Assembly (NCBI GenBank): GCA_947244675.1
Contig: CAMXLV010000065.1
Location: forward strand, 1-9,556
DNA length: 9,556 nucleotides
Direction of reading: 5' to 3'
Origin: an uncultured Clostridium sp.
GTDB lineage: Bacteria > Bacillota_A > Clostridia > TANB77 > CAG-508
Positions 6,711-9,556 of the stretch are shown piece after piece. The translations under genes were made by a program, and so were the position numbers. The notes under the pieces were generated by a model. That model was not told where the DNA came from. It did not search any database and was given only the letters and a program-made list of their open reading frames with translations. Every line of letters starts with the position of its first letter. Positions within the stretch are counted from its first letter, which is position 1.

Positions 6711-6754
6711 AAAAAGGGAGCTAATGTATCAGTCCCAAAAGCTTCCCTTTTTTT
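6711..6754 (+). terminator. Terminator-like hairpin between thrS and ychF
   Basis: AAAAAGGGAGCT (6711-6722) pairs with AGCTTCCCTTTTT (from 6740) with one bulged base, ending in a T7 run. The loop also holds AGTCCC (6731-6736), which can pair with GGGA-CT of the 5' arm instead. I find no clear promoter between this hairpin and ychF, so some read-through is likely. Confidence 0.7.
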
Positions 6755-6773
6755 GATGTAAGGAGAATAAATT

Positions 6774-7865
6774 ATGAAAATTGGAATTGTAGGATTACCA
6801 AATGTAGGAAAAAGTACCATGTTTAACAGTATTACAAAAGCAGGAGCAGAGTGTGCCAATTATCCTTTTTGTACCATTGAGCCAAATGTAGGGGTAGTAG
6901 GTGTACCAGATGAAAGATTAGATGAGTTAACTAAAATGTATCAACCACAAAAAACAACACATGCAGTAATTGAATTTGTAGATATAGCAGGACTTGTTAA
7001 AGGAGCTAGCAAAGGAGAAGGGCTAGGAAATAAATTTTTGTCACATATTCGTGAAACAGATAGTATTTGCGAAGTAGTAAGATGTTTTGAAGATTCTAAT
7101 GTAGTTCATGTGGATGGTAGTGTAGATCCAATCAGAGACATAGAAACCATAAACTTAGAATTAATTTTTGCTGATATAGAAACAGTGAATAAAAGATTAG
7201 ATAAAGCTAGAAAAAATTTGAAAGCAGATAAAAAATATCAACAGGAAATTGACTTATTAGAAAAAATAAAAGCAAATTTAGAAAATGGAATATCAGCAAG
7301 AGCAATTGATTTTAGTGAAGAAGAGCAAGAAATGGTAAAGGAAATGTTCTTATTAACCACAAAACCAATTTTATATATAGCTAATATCTCAGAAGAACAA
7401 TTAGAAAATGCCGAAAATGATGAACAAGTACAAAAAGTAAAACAATATGCAAGTAAAGAAAAAGCAGAAGTAATTCCTTTGTGTGTGAAAATAGAAGAAG
7501 AATTATCAGGTTTAGAAGAACAAGATAAAAAAGAAATGCTAGAAGCGCTTGGATTAGAAGAAAGTGGATTAGACAAAGTGATTAAGAAAAGTTATGATTT
7601 ATTAGGGCTTATGTCATTCTTAACAGCAGGAGAACCAGAAGTAAGAGCCTGGACGATCAAAAAGGGAACCAAAGCACCACAAGCAGCAGGAAAAATTCAT
7701 TCAGATATTGAAAGAGGATTTATCAAAGCAGAAGTTGTTTCTTATCAAGATTTAATAAAAGAAGGTTCTATGGTAAATGCTAGAGAAAAAGGACTAGTTC
7801 GTATGGAAGGAAAAGAATACATTATGCAAGATGGTGATATTGTACTATTCAAATTCAATGTGTAA
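6774..7865 (+). CDS. ychF: YchF/Ola1-family ATPase
   Basis: YchF is a conserved Obg-related P-loop NTPase that prefers ATP, binds ribosomes and is linked to stress and redox responses; its exact job is unsettled. The 363-residue protein has the usual length and layout. It has P-loop GLPNVGKST (7-15), switch I around CTIEPNVG (33-40), switch II DIAGLVKGASKGEGLGNKFL (70-89) and the NISE variant (204-207) in place of the NKxD guanine-specificity motif, which is the basis of ATP preference. An alpha-helical coiled insertion follows switch II (about 125-195). A C-terminal TGS domain covers about 278-363 (FLTAGEPEVRAWTIKKG, DIERGFIKAEVV, MQDGDIVLFKFNV). AAGGAG (6760-6765) lies eight bases before the ATG. 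It sits right after thrS on the same strand and may be transcribed by read-through from it. Confidence 0.97.
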   Translation: MKIGIVGLPNVGKSTMFNSITKAGAECANYPFCTIEPNVGVVGVPDERLDELTKMYQPQKTTHAVIEFVDIAGLVKGASKGEGLGNKFLSHIRETDSICEVVRCFEDSNVVHVDGSVDPIRDIETINLELIFADIETVNKRLDKARKNLKADKKYQQEIDLLEKIKANLENGISARAIDFSEEEQEMVKEMFLLTTKPILYIANISEEQLENAENDEQVQKVKQYASKEKAEVIPLCVKIEEELSGLEEQDKKEMLEALGLEESGLDKVIKKSYDLLGLMSFLTAGEPEVRAWTIKKGTKAPQAAGKIHSDIERGFIKAEVVSYQDLIKEGSMVNAREKGLVRMEGKEYIMQDGDIVLFKFNV

Positions 7866-7917
7866 AATACGTAATAATCTTGTAACAAAAATGTAAATAT
7901 AAAATGCAAAAAAACTA

Positions 7918-7946
7918 TTGACTTATCTTATTTTTAAGTATAAAAT
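7918..7946 (+). promoter_or_regulatory. Candidate distal promoter for the LPKTG protein gene
   Basis: TTGACT (7918-7923), a 17-base spacer, then TAAAAT (7941-7946). It lies about 140 bases before the start codon, upstream of a second, better promoter. No terminator for ychF is evident before it. Confidence 0.5.
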
Positions 7947-8000
7947 AATAAAAGAAAAACAAAAGAAATTAGTATTTTATTTAGTTTTTGTAAAAATCTC

Positions 8001-8029
8001 TTGAATTATACAAAAAAAAATAGTATAAT
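8001..8029 (+). promoter_or_regulatory. Candidate proximal promoter for the LPKTG protein gene
   Basis: TTGAAT (8001-8006), 17 bases, then a consensus TATAAT (8024-8029). The predicted start is near 8036, giving a leader of about 50 bases that ends in the AAAGGAG ribosome site. Confidence 0.65.
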
Positions 8030-8084
8030 TAAGGGCGATTTTAAGAATACTAATAAAAATGTATAAAAGAAAAGGAGAATGAAA

Positions 8085-8480
8085 ATGAGAAAAACAAACT
8101 TAATCAAATTAGTTTCAATTTTATTAATCGGGGTTATGGTAATAACTTTTAGTACCAGTGTCATGGCAGCAGATAGTGACAATGGAATTGACTTAACAGA
8201 AACATTAAATGCTAACAAAAATAGTGCAAATAGCAATGTAAATGCTAGCAATTCAAATGTAAATAGTAATGCTAATACTAATACGAACAATTCAAATGTT
8301 AACAATAGTAACAGCAATAAAAATAGAAATACCAATAGCAATAATTCAAGTGTATATAACAACACAAATTTACCAAAAACAGGAATTGGAGATTCTGTTC
8401 CACTAGCTATGTTAGTAGTAATATTTGGTATATCAGCTGTTTATGCTTATAAAAAAGTAAAAGAATATAAAAATGTATAA
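8085..8480 (+). CDS. Small secreted Asn-rich protein with LPKTG sortase signal
   Basis: This 131-residue protein should be exported and covalently attached to the cell wall. A Lys/Arg-led signal peptide with hydrophobic core (about 9-24) ends at a plausible signal peptidase site after VMA (residue 28). Residues 41-95 are low-complexity and contain 27 Asn in 55, with recurring NSNVN-like units. The C-terminus is a complete sorting signal: LPKTG (96-100), a hydrophobic span (about 105-121) and a basic tail (YKKVKEYKN). The start is ATG 8085, because AAAGGAG ends at 8077, seven bases away; the in-frame ATG at 8079 is too close. There is no folded domain between signal and anchor, so it may be a stalk, spacer or disordered surface protein; I do not recognise a function. 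It converges on a sortase gene, its likely processing enzyme. Confidence 0.85.
   Translation: MRKTNLIKLVSILLIGVMVITFSTSVMAADSDNGIDLTETLNANKNSANSNVNASNSNVNSNANTNTNNSNVNNSNSNKNRNTNSNNSSVYNNTNLPKTGIGDSVPLAMLVVIFGISAVYAYKKVKEYKNV
8251..8353 (+). repeat. Short in-frame repeats within the Asn-rich segment
   Basis: ATTCAAATGT occurs at 8251-8260 and 8290-8299, and ATTCAAGTGT at 8344-8353. The offsets of 39 and 54 bases are multiples of three. Each encodes NSNV or NSSV, suggesting the region grew by internal duplication. Confidence 0.5.
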
Positions 8481-8508
8481 AAAGAACTTGCTTTAAGCAA
8501 GTTCTTTT
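8481..8508. terminator. Bidirectional terminator between the LPKTG gene and the sortase gene
   Basis: An 11-bp stem, AAAGAACTTGC with GCAAGTTCTTT, closes a 5-base loop and is followed by T-rich sequence on both strands. It ends the plus-strand LPKTG gene directly. It lies about 70 bases beyond the end of the minus-strand sortase gene; I see nothing else in that gap. Confidence 0.8.
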
Positions 8509-8580
8509 CTTCTTGTATAGGTAAAAAGCATTCTACAGAAAATCCTAAAAAAATTTTTGATAAATATTGGCAAAGACATA

Positions 8581-8956
8581 CTAAATTTGTTTTGCTTTAA
8601 CAATAATGCGGTTTAAATTAAAATTATTACAAGTAACTAAGGTAAGTATTTTTTCATTATGGTTGTAATTAAAAACAGGGGAAAGGTCAGAACTTTCAAC
8701 TTCATAAATATCAAAAATCAGATAACAATATTGAATTCCTTTATTATCAAAGATTAAAATAGAATCATTTTTAGAAAGAGAAGAAAGTTTACTAAAAAAT
8801 AAGTTATTATCATAATTATGTCCAGCAATACAAATATTACCATTAACATCTGGTGTATCACCATAAAATTTACAAGGAGAAATTTTTAGCAAATTTTCAG
8901 TTAAATAAGAAAAAACTGGATAATACAAATCAATTTTGGGGATTTGTATTATGCCG
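8581..8956 (-). CDS. Sortase catalytic domain, C-terminal part of a frameshifted gene
   Basis: Sortases cut LPxTG-type signals and join surface proteins to the cell wall. This frame carries GIIQIPKIDLYYPVFS, the usual first strand, then the catalytic His in CIAGHNY, Cys in LTLVTCNN and Arg in NRIIVKA, in the correct order and spacing. All three catalytic residues are therefore present. The frame stays open on to 9042, but upstream of about 8956 it stops resembling a sortase. The matching N-terminus lies in the overlapping frame that starts at 9217. Deleting one base near 8955-8959 joins them into one protein of about 211 residues, normal for the family. I cannot assign a class with confidence. 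The neighbouring convergent LPKTG protein is the obvious substrate. As sequenced, the catalytic part has no plausible start of its own and would lack the membrane anchor. Confidence 0.85.
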
Positions 8957-9217
8957 AAACAGTTGATTAGATGTTGCAATATCATTTTCTTGTGAAGCAA
9001 TATCTGAATGGTGATATAAACGTGAAATATTATAACTGGCAAGTAAATGGTTAGAAAAGTTTTCTTTTTTTTGTAAATGATAGAAATAAAAAGAGCCAGC
9101 CAATACCAAAACCACCATAATAGAAGAGGAAAAAAACAATTGAAACAAAAACCACTGTTTCTTTTCCTTTTGCTTCTTTTTATTCAATTCTAAATTTGTA
9201 CATAAAATCTGATTCAT
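8930..9217 (-). CDS. Sortase N-terminal membrane anchor, fragment ended by frameshift
   Basis: This 95-residue frame has a Lys-rich head (13-20), one membrane helix (about 22-47) and an extracellular helical linker (NISRLYHHSDIASQ). This is the standard N-terminus of a sortase that stays membrane-anchored with its active site outside. After NQLF (84-87) the frame turns into RHNTNPQN and stops, while the other frame reads GIIQIPKIDLYYP at the same bases, the expected continuation. The start ATG 9217 has no clear ribosome site. It lies 48 bases after the end of the same-strand gene at 9266, so translation may depend on co-transcription with that gene. Together with the frame ending at 8581 this is one gene, 8581-9217. 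Confidence 0.75.
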   Translation of the reverse strand: MNQILCTNLELNKKKQKEKKQWFLFQLFFSSSIMVVLVLAGSFYFYHLQKKENFSNHLLASYNISRLYHHSDIASQENDIATSNQLFRHNTNPQN

Positions 9218-9265
9218 AATATAATTAGTGTGTACTAAAAAACAAAAAAGATACCTTAAATTTTA

Positions 9266-9556
9266 TCATGCCCATTTGTTCTTGAATTTTTTTAGTTGTG
9301 GCATTACTTCAAATTTTATTTCAAAACAAGAAAAATTTTCTAATTCGTTTTCTTCTAAGCAATCTAAATAAATATCTAATTCATCCAAATTTCTGCAAGC
9401 AGCTATAATAATAGGATTCAATTCATATTTAAACATTAATTCTAAACCTAAATCCAAAGATTTAATAATAGAAGCATTTTCTTTTTCTCTCATAAGGCGA
9501 AAGCTTTCCTTAAAACGTGACATAGCAGAATTTTTAAATCTTGCTAAAGGAATTAC
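9266..9556 (-). CDS. Protein of unknown function, 5' end beyond the window
   Basis: I do not recognise this protein. The last 96 residues are visible. They are predicted mostly helical, charged and cytoplasmic, with no signal peptide or membrane segment, for example FRLMREKENASIIKSLD, LNPIIIAACRN and ELDIYLDCLEENELENF. An ATG occurs at 9523 but has no ribosome site. The frame is open for eleven more codons (VIPLARFKNSA) to the right edge, so the true start is probably outside. It ends with TGA 48 bases before the sortase frame on the same strand, with no terminator between, which suggests one transcript. The charged helical pattern might belong to a regulatory or binding domain, but that is a guess. 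Confidence 0.6.
   Translation of the reverse strand, partial: VIPLARFKNSAMSRFKESFRLMREKENASIIKSLDLGLELMFKYELNPIIIAACRNLDELDIYLDCLEENELENFSCFEIKFEVMPQLKKFKNKWA

Noticed and set aside
8251..8353. CRISPR-like array
   Set aside because: The repeated units are only about ten bases, irregularly spaced by multiples of three, and lie inside a coding sequence.
8006..8365. Leu/Phe-rich minus-strand frame of 119 codons
   Set aside because: It is the antisense reading of the AAC/AAT-rich Asn segment of the LPKTG gene. The apparent membrane protein is an artefact of that composition.
1..9556. Insertion sequence, prophage, toxin-antitoxin or new defence system
   Set aside because: I found no transposase, inverted-repeat ends, integrase or paired small genes. 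The intact genes are common housekeeping families, so no claim of a new system is justified.

Overview
The window is very AT-rich (roughly 30% GC by eye) and carries sigma-A type promoters, strong GGAGG ribosome sites, a T-box leader, a sporulation-type SigH and an LPxTG surface protein with a sortase. This points to a low-GC Bacillota, most likely an anaerobic Clostridia lineage. I cannot name the species. The content is mostly housekeeping. I see no CRISPR array, insertion sequence, phage gene or recognisable new defence or mobile system.

Layout. Positions 1-902 (minus) hold a Sua5/YwlC-type threonylcarbamoyl-AMP synthase. It is split by a frameshift into a YrdC catalytic part and a C-terminal Sua5-domain part that runs off the left edge. 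A divergent promoter pair sharing one palindromic -35 box separates it from an AlkD-like DNA alkylation repair protein (1004-1693, plus). Next comes a membrane-anchored family-18 glycoside hydrolase with an SH3 domain (1742-3454, plus), interrupted by an in-frame TAA. sigH follows (3546-4196), with a perfect consensus promoter that sets its start. A bidirectional terminator lies between sigH and a minus-strand tRNA-Thr(GGU).

The tRNA-Thr gene stands back to back with thrS (4778-6703). thrS is preceded by a complete T-box leader whose likely specifier, ACC, is read by that tRNA. A terminator-like hairpin and then ychF (6774-7865) follow. At the right end, a small secreted Asn-rich LPKTG protein (8085-8480, plus) converges on a sortase gene (8581-9217, minus) across a shared terminator. 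The sortase is also split by a frameshift. A minus-strand gene of unknown function enters from the right edge (9266-9556).

The genes fall into themes rather than one system. Three touch threonine or tRNA: Sua5 makes threonylcarbamoyl-AMP for tRNA t6A, thrS charges tRNA-Thr, and tRNA-Thr is the T-box ligand. Two form a likely sortase-substrate pair. The most notable feature is three interrupted genes in 9.5 kb: two single-base frameshifts of the same sign and one in-frame stop. Either the assembly carries errors or several genes are genuinely decayed or recoded.
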